Assembly (NCBI RefSeq): GCF_000152265.2 | Contig: NC_021592.1 | Location: 1,674,001 to 1,738,000 of the forward strand | Source: Ferroplasma acidarmanus Fer1 | GTDB lineage: Archaea; Thermoplasmatota; Thermoplasmata; Thermoplasmatales; Thermoplasmataceae | Reading direction: 5' to 3' | DNA length: 64,000 bases | In this document: one piece after another, positions 1-6,936 of the stretch | Layout: the number at the start of each line of letters is the position of its first letter | How positions within the stretch are numbered: the first letter of the stretch is position 1 | Notes under the pieces: model-generated | The model's database searches: none | What the model saw: the letters and a program-made list of their open reading frames with translations, nothing else | Told to the model about the DNA's origin: nothing | Program-made: the position numbers and the translations under genes

Positions 1-69
1 AGGGACAAAGGCTATCATTACAAATACTGCTGCCATTAATACACCTGTTATTACCCTCTTTTTATTCAC
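1..69 (-). CDS. N-terminal fragment of a probable secreted protein
   Basis: Only the first 23 codons lie in the window; the gene continues past the left edge. Reading from a GTG at 67-69, the peptide starts with Asn and three basic residues and then runs into a hydrophobic stretch rich in Val, Met, Ile and Ala. This is the layout of a signal peptide or N-terminal membrane anchor. An AT-rich TATA-like stretch lies about 25 bases upstream (around 88-100), so the GTG could be a leaderless start. Nothing more can be said about function. It probably lies inside the integrated element ending at the tRNA-Ala gene. Confidence 0.45.
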   Translation of the reverse strand, partial: MNKKRVITGVLMAAVFVMIAFVP

Positions 70-407
70 AACGAAATTAACACATGAATATATATACATA
101 TTTCTGTAATAATACTAGTGAATAATTTATTATTTAATAATTTATCGGTTAATTTTTGTAATACAAACTATCCGTGCATCAGTATTTACTGGATTCGAAT
201 TCATATGAGAATTAAATGTTATAAAAACAGAGCAATTAATTTTGTGGTTTTACACAATATCTAGGTAATTTTTTTTTAATTATATTGTTCTGGTGCATTG
301 CATTCTTTAAATATTGTAAAATGTGGTATTCAGGAAGGACTTCATTTCAAATTGTTAAACTTTTACCATATTTTAGAATATTTTTCTATTATAATTCTAT
401 CAAAAAT
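70..407. other. Intergenic stretch without a recognised gene
   Basis: This gap separates the leftmost gene fragment from a small minus-strand gene. It is AT-rich, with a TATA-like stretch near 88-100 that can serve the leftmost gene. A plus-strand open frame that overlaps it has no recognisable features and mostly covers the opposite strand of the next gene. I see no RNA gene, repeat or motif here. Confidence 0.5.
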
Positions 408-674
408 TTACATTTTCTTTTGTCTATACCAGTCAGTTTCGGTGGTAAAACCGGCTACATTTGATAGAGGAACTGAAATAACTTCTCCCCCTGGTTCACT
501 TAGAGTAACTTCATTTTGGGAAACACGTACAATAGTTACGTACCTATTTTTTTCGCCTTTTAACTGAAGCTTTATATCTTTTCCCTGATTCTCTATTAAT
601 TTTGTTTTGAATTCAGATGGAGTGATCCAGGCACTTTTCTGAATTTCCCCAAATTTATTTCTATCAATTAACAT
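408..674 (-). CDS. Small hypothetical protein (88 aa)
   Basis: The family is not recognised. The product is a soluble, charged protein of 88 residues. Its central part (about residues 35-80) alternates hydrophobic and charged residues, as in a small beta-barrel (SH3 or Sm-like) fold. That fold is a guess. The ATG at 672-674 lies about 25 bases downstream of an AT-rich TATA-like stretch near 695-703, which favours a leaderless start. It sits between a secreted-protein fragment and a transcriptional regulator, within the region that looks like an integrated element, so it may be accessory DNA. Confidence 0.55.
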   Translation of the reverse strand: MLIDRNKFGEIQKSAWITPSEFKTKLIENQGKDIKLQLKGEKNRYVTIVRVSQNEVTLSEPGGEVISVPLSNVAGFTTETDWYRQKKM

Positions 675-761
675 ATACGAATATAGACATTTTCACTATT
701 TAATTATTGGTATATAGAATTTTAAAAGATAACCACAAAGTTACAATAAGTTTTAAAATTT

Positions 762-1115
762 TTATTTATCTAATTTGCTTCCACAATTTTTGCAATACTT
801 TGCATCCTCATCATTTTTAGTACCGCATACAGGGCATATTTTGTATTGTCCACTGGACTTACTGTTTGTTATTTCATTGATATTTTTAAATTGCCCAGCT
901 ATGGCATGTCCGTATTCTGTCAGGGAAATATAAATAATCCTTCTACCAATATATTTCTTCTCTGTACGAATGACGCCTTGTTCTTCCAATCTTTTCACAG
1001 TGCTTTCCATAGTGCCTGTAGATGGGACTACTTTCAACAAATCAGTTTTTTTGACTTTATCATGATCTAATAAAAATATTAGTATTGATGGTGCGTACTT
1101 TCCAAGATTAGACAT
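762..1115 (-). CDS. Winged-helix regulator with C-terminal zinc ribbon
   Basis: The first 70 or so residues form a winged helix: a helix pair ending in a recognition-type helix (TGTMESTVKRLEEQGVI) and a beta wing with GRRIIYISLTEYG, the pattern of MarR/PadR-like archaeal regulators. A C-terminal zinc ribbon follows with two CxxC pairs (CPVCG and CKNCG). It is probably a DNA-binding transcription factor of a plasmid or virus-like element. I chose the ATG at 1113-1115 over an in-frame GTG at 1130 because a TATA-like sequence at 1138-1146 lies about 27 bases upstream, giving a leaderless start. It is oriented opposite to the integrase operon next door. Confidence 0.75.
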   Translation of the reverse strand: MSNLGKYAPSILIFLLDHDKVKKTDLLKVVPSTGTMESTVKRLEEQGVIRTEKKYIGRRIIYISLTEYGHAIAGQFKNINEITNSKSSGQYKICPVCGTKNDEDAKYCKNCGSKLDK

Positions 1116-1208
1116 ATCGATAAATATCACCTTTCATATATCTAAAATAGGAAACGGTATTTAAGTTAAACATATATTTCATATTTCAGCTTTCGAAAAT
1201 AGCAATCA

Positions 1209-1216
1209 TTTATATG
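1209..1216 (+). promoter_or_regulatory. TATA box of the small RHH/integrase operon
   Basis: The sequence TTTATATG is centred 25-26 bases upstream of the ATG at 1238, the standard archaeal spacing for a transcript that starts at or next to the start codon. Confidence 0.55.
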
Positions 1217-1237
1217 CAATTATATACTGTCTTTATC

Positions 1238-1369
1238 ATGAGAATTAAAAAAATGATAACCATAAGCCAGGAGAACTATGATTTTTTGAAACAGCACCCT
1301 GAGATTAAACTTAGCGCGTTAGTAGAGAATGGCATAAATGAGTACCGTACTGTTATTAAGAACAGGTGA
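1238..1369 (+). CDS. 43-aa ribbon-helix-helix-like protein
   Basis: A short open frame of 43 residues begins with a basic N-terminus followed by MITISQENYDFLK, then a helix and KLSALVENGINEYR. This resembles the small antitoxin/CopG-like ribbon-helix-helix proteins common on archaeal plasmids, with a beta strand (MITIS), helix 1, a turn and helix 2. It has its own TATA box at leaderless distance. The integrase reading frame begins 7 bases after its stop, so the two are probably co-transcribed and the small protein may regulate the integrase. The family assignment rests on pattern only. Confidence 0.55.
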   Translation: MRIKKMITISQENYDFLKQHPEIKLSALVENGINEYRTVIKNR

Positions 1370-1376
1370 TAAATTC

Positions 1377-2232
1377 ATGGTAAACTATACTGATTTTGAA
1401 GATTGGATGTATGAACGCTTTTCAAAAAGCACAATAATAGACACTTTAAGGAAAATACGATACCTGGGAAAGCATTTAGATTTGTCTTCGAGGGAATCAA
1501 TGCTTGAATTTTTAAGGAAAGAAAGGAGAAATGGGTCACCTAAACAGAAAGTAAATGGATATATAAAATATTTAAATCGCCTGCTCACATTCGAAGGACT
1601 TGATAAAATAGATTATATTCCCGAATTAAGAAATAATTCTTTCAGAAAAAGGGCATTTGCCACTGACCAGATCCAAACATTAATTGTGAAAAGTAAGGGG
1701 AAAACAATAGAAGACAAACGTAACCATGCAATGATACTGCTTGCCCTTAATACAGGTTTAAGAAGATCCGAAATATGCAATATAAAAGTAGAAGACATAC
1801 ATAATAATTTTTTAACTGTAAATTATGGAAAAGGTGAAAAGAGCAGGGATGTGTTTTTAGATGACAATACTAGGAAGGTAATAATGGATTACTCATTCAT
1901 TAGAAATAACAACGATATGCCATACCTATTCACAACCAAGAAAGGAAAGGTAACTCCAGGATATTAAGAAAAAGACAGGTATAAATGAGTTCAGCTGGCA
2001 TAAATGCAGGCATACATATGCACATAATATGATTAAAAATGACATAGATTTAGAAAGCCTCCGCCAAATGCTGGGCCATGAAGATTTAGCCACTACTGGA
2101 ATATATTCGAGGATGAACACAGAGGAAGCATTAGAAAGGATTAAAGGTAAATCTATAAAATTTTGCAATGAATTTTCCATGTTCAAATCTTCCAAACCCT
2201 GTGACATTGCTAATGGACTCAAGGGGATTTGA
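1377..2232 (+). pseudogene. Tyrosine recombinase/integrase, frameshifted
   Basis: This is a XerC/XerD-type integrase split over two frames. The first part (1377-1967) has the N-terminal SAM-like domain and the start of the catalytic domain with the first arginine (TGLRRSEIC) and the lysine region (GKGEKSR). It ends early at a TAA. The second part, open from 1954 in the next frame, carries HKCRH, LGHED and the tyrosine (GIYSRM), so every catalytic residue exists but not in one frame. The piece between TPGY and KKTGI is shorter than in relatives, which suggests a small deletion (a loss of 2 mod 3 bases). The 3' end overlaps the tRNA-Ala gene on the other strand. The ATG at 1377 was preferred to one at 1338, which lies inside the preceding small gene. 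Confidence 0.8.
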
Positions 2233-2285
2233 ACCCCTGCCCTCTTCCATGCCAAGGAAGCGATCTACCGCTGATCTATGAGCCC
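2214..2285 (-). tRNA. tRNA-Ala (anticodon GGC)
   Basis: The reverse strand folds as a complete 72-nt cloverleaf. The acceptor stem GGGCTCA pairs with TGAGTCC and contains the G3-U70 wobble that identifies alanine tRNAs. The anticodon stem CTTCC/GGAAG holds the loop TTGGCAT with anticodon GGC. The T loop is GTTCAAAT, and the discriminator base is A. CCA is not encoded and no intron is seen. The 3' end overlaps the last codons of the neighbouring integrase gene, which marks it as the likely attachment site of an integrated element lying to its left. Confidence 0.93.
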
Positions 2286-2325
2286 TGATTGCTGTATTGC
2301 CATATCCAGTATAAATTTTATCCTA

Positions 2326-3612
2326 TTAATGTTTTCTTTCTCCCAGAAGCAGCCTGCCGGCATAGGGGACATAAATGGTCTGCAATATTATTGATATAAG
2401 GACGACGAATGAAACAGAGGCATAAATTATTGTTCCATATTCTATTAAAAGTGGGATATGGTTTGCCTGCCCAAGTACAAATGGGACTGTTGAAAGAACC
2501 ACAGGAACAACACCTCTTGGCCCTACCAGCGACATAAACGCCTTTGTCCTGGTATCAAATTTTATTGTATTCTTTCCCATATTTGCCAACCCTATTGAAA
2601 TGAATACGGCAACAGGCCTTACCACAAATATTACTATGAGTGAAATAATAAATCCGAATATAATATAATTGAATATCTGGGTTCTGGTAAGTATGCTCCC
2701 GAGCAGGATAAATATTATAGATTGTGCCATAAATGATAGGTTTTCATTAAAATTTGTTTCCCTGTTCCAGAATATGCTTTTATCAGAAAAATTTCCGACT
2801 ATTGCCCCCGTGGCAATTATTGCGGGGAACGGTGTTATTCCAACTGCTTCAAGGGATGTGAATTCGAACAATACTATACCAAGCGTGAGGGCTATTAACA
2901 ATGATTCAAAATTAAAATATTTGTTGAGGTAAATTATGAAAAATCCAAAGGCAATTCCAACAGCTGCGGGGATTGCAATTTCAAGCAACAGGAAAGAGCT
3001 AGAACCCAGTACAAGACCAACATGGGATGTAAGCAATGTGAAAAAGGATGAATAAGAAACATTTGGGGCAAGAATGCCTATGCCGATGCTTAAAAGTATG
3101 ATGCCAAGTGGGTCGTTAAAAAGGCTTTCACCTATCAGTGTCCCGGATATATCGTCCCTTATATTGAGTTTTTTGAATGTTGGAATAAGTGATGCAGGGT
3201 CTGTTGGAGATATTATAGCTCCAAATATAAAGCCTATAATCATAGGTGCCCCCGTCAACAATGAGAAAAATATTCCCGCACCCACAGCTGTAACAACCAT
3301 GCCTATTGTATCCAGGGCTGCAATTTTGTAAAAATATTTTCTCAGGATACGTGGGCTGAAATTATGTGACTCATAATATAGGATAATCACCAACCCCAGC
3401 ATTCCTACACCTATGGTTGCAAAGGATGATAACATGTATATTGCAAAACTATGCTTTATGAATCCCAGCAAAGGGCCGAAAATTAATCCCATTACTATGA
3501 GTATTGGTATATAAACCATTGAAGCTTTTCTAGATATAGGTATAGAAAAAGCCGCAACAATCAATATGAAGCTTATTTCATAATAATCATATGTGACCGG
3601 GGAAATAATCAT
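2326..3612 (-). CDS. Na+/H+ antiporter, NhaP/CPA1-type
   Basis: This is a polytopic membrane protein of 428 residues with about 12 hydrophobic segments. It carries the CPA1 signatures SPTDPAS near residues 134-141 and GESLFNDP near 160-168, where the Asn-Asp pair binds the cation. It should exchange Na+ or K+ for protons across the cytoplasmic membrane, part of pH and ion homeostasis in an acidophile. It lacks a large cytosolic C-terminal domain. Its ATG follows the stop of nadE by one base, so the two genes form an operon and translation is probably coupled. Confidence 0.88.
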   Translation of the reverse strand: MIISPVTYDYYEISFILIVAAFSIPISRKASMVYIPILIVMGLIFGPLLGFIKHSFAIYMLSSFATIGVGMLGLVIILYYESHNFSPRILRKYFYKIAALDTIGMVVTAVGAGIFFSLLTGAPMIIGFIFGAIISPTDPASLIPTFKKLNIRDDISGTLIGESLFNDPLGIILLSIGIGILAPNVSYSSFFTLLTSHVGLVLGSSSFLLLEIAIPAAVGIAFGFFIIYLNKYFNFESLLIALTLGIVLFEFTSLEAVGITPFPAIIATGAIVGNFSDKSIFWNRETNFNENLSFMAQSIIFILLGSILTRTQIFNYIIFGFIISLIVIFVVRPVAVFISIGLANMGKNTIKFDTRTKAFMSLVGPRGVVPVVLSTVPFVLGQANHIPLLIEYGTIIYASVSFVVLISIILQTIYVPYAGRLLLGERKH

Positions 3613-3613
3613 C

Positions 3614-4333
3614 TCAGTTCATAGCCTTTGGGAGTTCTCTTTTGTGCATTGATTTCAGGTATAGCTCCATAAGTTTTTCATATTTTCCATTAAGTGTATG
3701 ATTATCAAATATATCCGAAAGTATTCTATCTATTTCATGGTAATCCATTTTGAGTTCATCCTCATCGTATTGATTTTCCCACAGGCCTGCCGATGGTTTT
3801 TTGTCTATTATGGATTGGGGAACTTTTAGGATCGATGCAATTTTCCACACATCCGTTTTAAATATTCCTTCAATGGGCTCAATATCGCAGGCACCATCGC
3901 CATACTTTGTGTAGTAACCGAGCAGATATTCTGTCCTGTTTGTTGTTCCTATTACAACTCCTCCCAGCAAATTAGCATGGTAATAAAGTATGTTTGCCCT
4001 GATTCTGGACCTTATGTTCCCCTCAAGTTTTTTATCTGAAGTATCAAGTAATGCTCTATATGATTCAAGTACGCTTTCTATATTTACAGTAATAATATCT
4101 AAACCGGTTGATTCTGAAAGTTTTTTAATGTCTTCATAGTCATCCTGTTTTGTGTATTTATCAGGCATGAATATTGCCTTTATTTTATTATTATCAATAG
4201 AAGTTGCCAGCAATGTCAGTACTAGGGAACTGTCTATCCCGGAACTTATTCCCAGAACTGCATGCTTTTCCCCTATTTTTTCTTTTAAAAATTCGCGTAT
4301 TGCCTGAATTTTATCGACATATGTATCTTTCAC
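3614..4333 (-). CDS. nadE: NH3-dependent NAD+ synthetase
   Basis: It makes NAD+ from nicotinic acid adenine dinucleotide, ATP and ammonia. The adenylation PP-loop is visible at residues 31-36 (SGIDSS), and the family motifs GTTNRTEYLLGYYTKYGDGACDIEP and KPSAGLWENQYDEDEL follow. At 239 residues it is the short ammonia-dependent form with no glutaminase domain. It is the first gene of a two-gene unit with the antiporter. The ATG at 4331-4333 lies about 28 bases downstream of a TATA-like stretch (around 4357-4366), consistent with a leaderless transcript. Confidence 0.93.
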   Translation of the reverse strand: MKDTYVDKIQAIREFLKEKIGEKHAVLGISSGIDSSLVLTLLATSIDNNKIKAIFMPDKYTKQDDYEDIKKLSESTGLDIITVNIESVLESYRALLDTSDKKLEGNIRSRIRANILYYHANLLGGVVIGTTNRTEYLLGYYTKYGDGACDIEPIEGIFKTDVWKIASILKVPQSIIDKKPSAGLWENQYDEDELKMDYHEIDRILSDIFDNHTLNGKYEKLMELYLKSMHKRELPKAMN

Positions 4334-4723
4334 ATTATGATAATAAAATCGAGTTAAATAAATATTTAGTTCCAGTTTTTAAACTATATTTCACAGAACA
4401 GGTGCTTTTCCTATTTACATTTCAATGTTATATTGCCGTTAACTATATTCTGAGATGTAATTTGCCGGGAATAAACTAAAGCGATGAATACGCTTTCCAT
4501 GGTTAATGTTAGCACTTATCCAGAAAATTATTAATATTTTGATAATTTTACTATTTAATAATATTTCTGTAGTTATTTCTTTAATATTATATAAATTTAA
4601 TAACATTAAATATAATATTTTAAATAATATAAAAAAAATACATAATTTTTATTATTCAAAAAATAAAGCTTTATTGATGCATTAATAGGAAAATTTATAT
4701 ATTATGTAATAGTAAACCTTTTA
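4334..4723. other. AT-rich divergent intergenic region
   Basis: This gap lies between nadE (minus) and the DUF3311 gene (plus). The right half, about 4540-4710, is almost entirely A and T with long runs of TTAATA and AATAT type, well above the local average. It contains the promoter of the transporter pair at its right end and that of nadE at its left. I see no gene or RNA in it. Such a tract melts easily and may act as an upstream promoter element, but no origin-type repeats were found. Confidence 0.5.
4694..4701 (+). promoter_or_regulatory. TATA box of the DUF3311/symporter operon
   Basis: TTTATATA is centred 26 bases before the ATG at 4724. There is no SD sequence before that ATG, so the mRNA is probably leaderless. 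Confidence 0.6.
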
Positions 4724-4933
4724 ATGAATCCGATATTGAAATTTATACTATTGGCTTTACCATATATTTTTATGGTAGCCGGGGTAACTATATATACAAG
4801 GGTTAAACCGGAGCTTGGTGGTATACCATTCTTTTACTGGTATCAGCTTGTATGGATATTTATAGCAGCAGCCCTGACGTCAACTGTTTATTTTATAGAG
4901 AACAATGAAAAGAAAAGGAGGGTGGTGCACTGA
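4724..4933 (+). CDS. DUF3311 small membrane protein
   Basis: This 69-residue protein has two hydrophobic helices (about residues 5-25 and 38-60) separated by a loop containing PELGGIPFFYWYQLVW, the hallmark of DUF3311. The family is known to sit directly upstream of sodium:solute symporters and is thought to be a small accessory subunit. Here its TGA overlaps the ATG of the symporter (TGATG), so translation is coupled. It acts in the cytoplasmic membrane. Confidence 0.85.
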   Translation: MNPILKFILLALPYIFMVAGVTIYTRVKPELGGIPFFYWYQLVWIFIAAALTSTVYFIENNEKKRRVVH

Positions 4934-6450
4934 TGTTTACAGATCTCGACCTTGCCCTATTCTTTGCTATTATAGTAATAGTGCTATTCGCAGGTTACAT
5001 GGCATATTTCTGGAGAAAACCGGCAGATATGGATGCCAAGGGAGAATGGAGCCTTGGAGGAAGGAGATTTGGAACTGTAGTAATGTGGTTCCTGCTGGGA
5101 GGTGACCTTTATACTGCGTATACGTTAATAGCCGTTCCTGGTGCAGCAGCAACAGCCGGTGTGGGTGGAGGAGCTTTCGCAATGTTCGCCATAGCATACG
5201 GTGTAATGATTTATCCAATCGTATATGGAACAATGCCCAAATTATGGAATGTCTCAAAAAGGCGTGGATACATTACAGCTTCCGATTTTGTGAAAGACAG
5301 ATTTTCATCAAGGTCGCTGGCAATGCTCATAGCGCTTACAGGAGTCCTAGCAGAACTGCCCTATATAGCACTGCAAATTACAGGAATTAAGTATGTACTT
5401 GCCTCACTGTCACTTCCTATAACAATAAGTCTGATAATTGCTTTCATCCTTGTAGCAGGATTTACATTTGTAAGCGGTTTAAGAGGCCCTGCACTTACAT
5501 CAATATTAAAGGATGCTATTATATGGGTAGCAGTTATAGTAATTATAATATATATACCTATTAAACTGGGAGGATTTGGTGCAATATTCGGGAAAGCAGC
5601 TACAATAAGCCCGCACCTCCTGAATATCTCTCCGGTTATAGATGTGGGATATACCACACTTGCTCTGGGCTCTGCCCTGGCATTATTCCTTTATCCACAT
5701 GCAATTACCGGAACATTGGGGGCTAAAGACTCTAAAACCATACGAAGAAACGCTTCCTTACTACCACTTTACAATGTACTGCTAATGTTTGTAGCTATAG
5801 TAGGAATAATGGCAGTGGTCTATTTCAACAAATATCCAACGGTAAGCAGTGAAGCCCTGCCACGCCTGGTACTCGATCTGTTCCCAGCCTCCTTTACGGC
5901 TTTTGCTTTCGCAGCTGTAGTAGTAGGGAGTATTGTTCCAGCATCCATTATGGCCCTGGCGTCTGCCAATCTGCTTACAAGAAATGTTTATCTGGAATAC
6001 ATAAATCCGAAGGCATCGGAAAGGACACAGACAAACCTATCGAGGGTACTGGTTATCGTTGTAATTCTAGCTGCCCTTGCATTCTCGCTTGTACCTGCAG
6101 CATCAGGAGAAATAGTATACCTGCAGACAATTGGCGGGGCTTTCATAATGCAAACCCTTCCGGCGGTATACCTGGCGCTCTTCACAAGAAAACTAAATAA
6201 GTACCCGGTAGCAGCAGGTTGGGCTGTGGGATTAACGACTACAATAGTTATGCTTGCACAGCTAGACTTCAAAAGTTCCCTGTACAAGGATTTCCATTTT
6301 GTCTATATAGGTGTATTTGCACTCCTGCTGAATCTTATAGTTGTTGGCATAGGAATGGCAATTATGAAAGGAATGAATAAAGTGAAGGATGAGGGAATAA
6401 TAGACAACTCGGAATTTGAGGATATAGAGAATATGGAAGAAGTAGGATAA
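4933..6450 (+). CDS. Sodium:solute symporter (SSS family)
   Basis: The product has 505 residues and about 13 membrane segments, and matches the SSS family. It shows the early GGRRFGTVVMWFLLGGDLYTAYT segment, an SGLRGPALTSILKD loop, and the conserved ALFLYPHAITGTLGAKD region. Pairing with DUF3311 is typical of SSS members that move monocarboxylates or related organic acids, but the substrate cannot be told from sequence. A Na+ or H+ gradient would drive uptake across the cytoplasmic membrane. The C-terminal 30 residues are acidic and cytosolic. The gene ends in a T-rich stretch shared with the convergent next gene. Confidence 0.85.
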   Translation: MFTDLDLALFFAIIVIVLFAGYMAYFWRKPADMDAKGEWSLGGRRFGTVVMWFLLGGDLYTAYTLIAVPGAAATAGVGGGAFAMFAIAYGVMIYPIVYGTMPKLWNVSKRRGYITASDFVKDRFSSRSLAMLIALTGVLAELPYIALQITGIKYVLASLSLPITISLIIAFILVAGFTFVSGLRGPALTSILKDAIIWVAVIVIIIYIPIKLGGFGAIFGKAATISPHLLNISPVIDVGYTTLALGSALALFLYPHAITGTLGAKDSKTIRRNASLLPLYNVLLMFVAIVGIMAVVYFNKYPTVSSEALPRLVLDLFPASFTAFAFAAVVVGSIVPASIMALASANLLTRNVYLEYINPKASERTQTNLSRVLVIVVILAALAFSLVPAASGEIVYLQTIGGAFIMQTLPAVYLALFTRKLNKYPVAAGWAVGLTTTIVMLAQLDFKSSLYKDFHFVYIGVFALLLNLIVVGIGMAIMKGMNKVKDEGIIDNSEFEDIENMEEVG

Positions 6451-6453
6451 TTT

Positions 6454-6798
6454 TTATTTTTTGTTTTCAAGCATAATTTTTATTTTATACCTTATACAAT
6501 CCATGAATCTGTCATGGTGGTCATTTCTTTTTTTTGCGATGTAATCCAGAATCCTTTTATCACCTAGTAGATCATCAGGAGCCATTTTAACAAGAAGTTT
6601 CATCTCATTGGTATCGGGTATGTTATTTACTTTTCTTTCCCCTACAAGTTTATTTATGTATGGGTCTGTATCCATTATCCATTCCTTTATTATTTTTTCA
6701 ATTGCATCTTTTTTTACCCCAAGTGTTTTTGCTATCTGCTTAACCGGTTTATTAACGCACCTCAGTCCGGCAATTGCTTCTTCAAGTTTCGGGTTCAT
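6454..6798 (-). CDS. Hypothetical protein with helix-turn-helix-like N-terminus
   Basis: The family is not recognised. The 114-residue protein starts with a helical segment in which VKQIAKTLGVKKDAIEKIIKEW looks like a helix-turn-helix. A basic, mostly helical C-terminal part follows. It may bind nucleic acid. It converges with the symporter gene and is divergent from thermopsin. The charged, lysine-rich composition argues for a cytosolic protein. Confidence 0.55.
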   Translation of the reverse strand: MNPKLEEAIAGLRCVNKPVKQIAKTLGVKKDAIEKIIKEWIMDTDPYINKLVGERKVNNIPDTNEMKLLVKMAPDDLLGDKRILDYIAKKRNDHHDRFMDCIRYKIKIMLENKK

Positions 6799-6908
6799 AA
6801 TATGATATACTTATAATATAGAAATAATTAAGGAAAATGCAATGTTGTTGAGGTTGTATTTCAACTTTTATAATGATGATTATGGTTATAAATAGTTATT
6901 AAGTAAAA

Positions 6909-6916
6909 TTTTTATA
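6909..6916 (+). promoter_or_regulatory. TATA box of the thermopsin gene
   Basis: TTTTTATA lies about 25 bases before the ATG at 6937. This spacing decides the start in favour of that ATG rather than an upstream in-frame TTG at 6919. Confidence 0.5.
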
Positions 6917-6936
6917 GTTTGAAACGTTTTATTTTT

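Noticed and set aside
2326-4333. Antiporter and nadE as part of the integrated element
   Set aside because: They lie on the far side of the tRNA-Ala gene from the integrase. Integration at a tRNA 3' end places the element to the left, so these are host genes.
4540-4710. AT-rich tract as a possible replication origin
   Set aside because: There is no Orc1/Cdc6 gene and no origin-box repeats nearby. A promoter-upstream AT tract explains it sufficiently.
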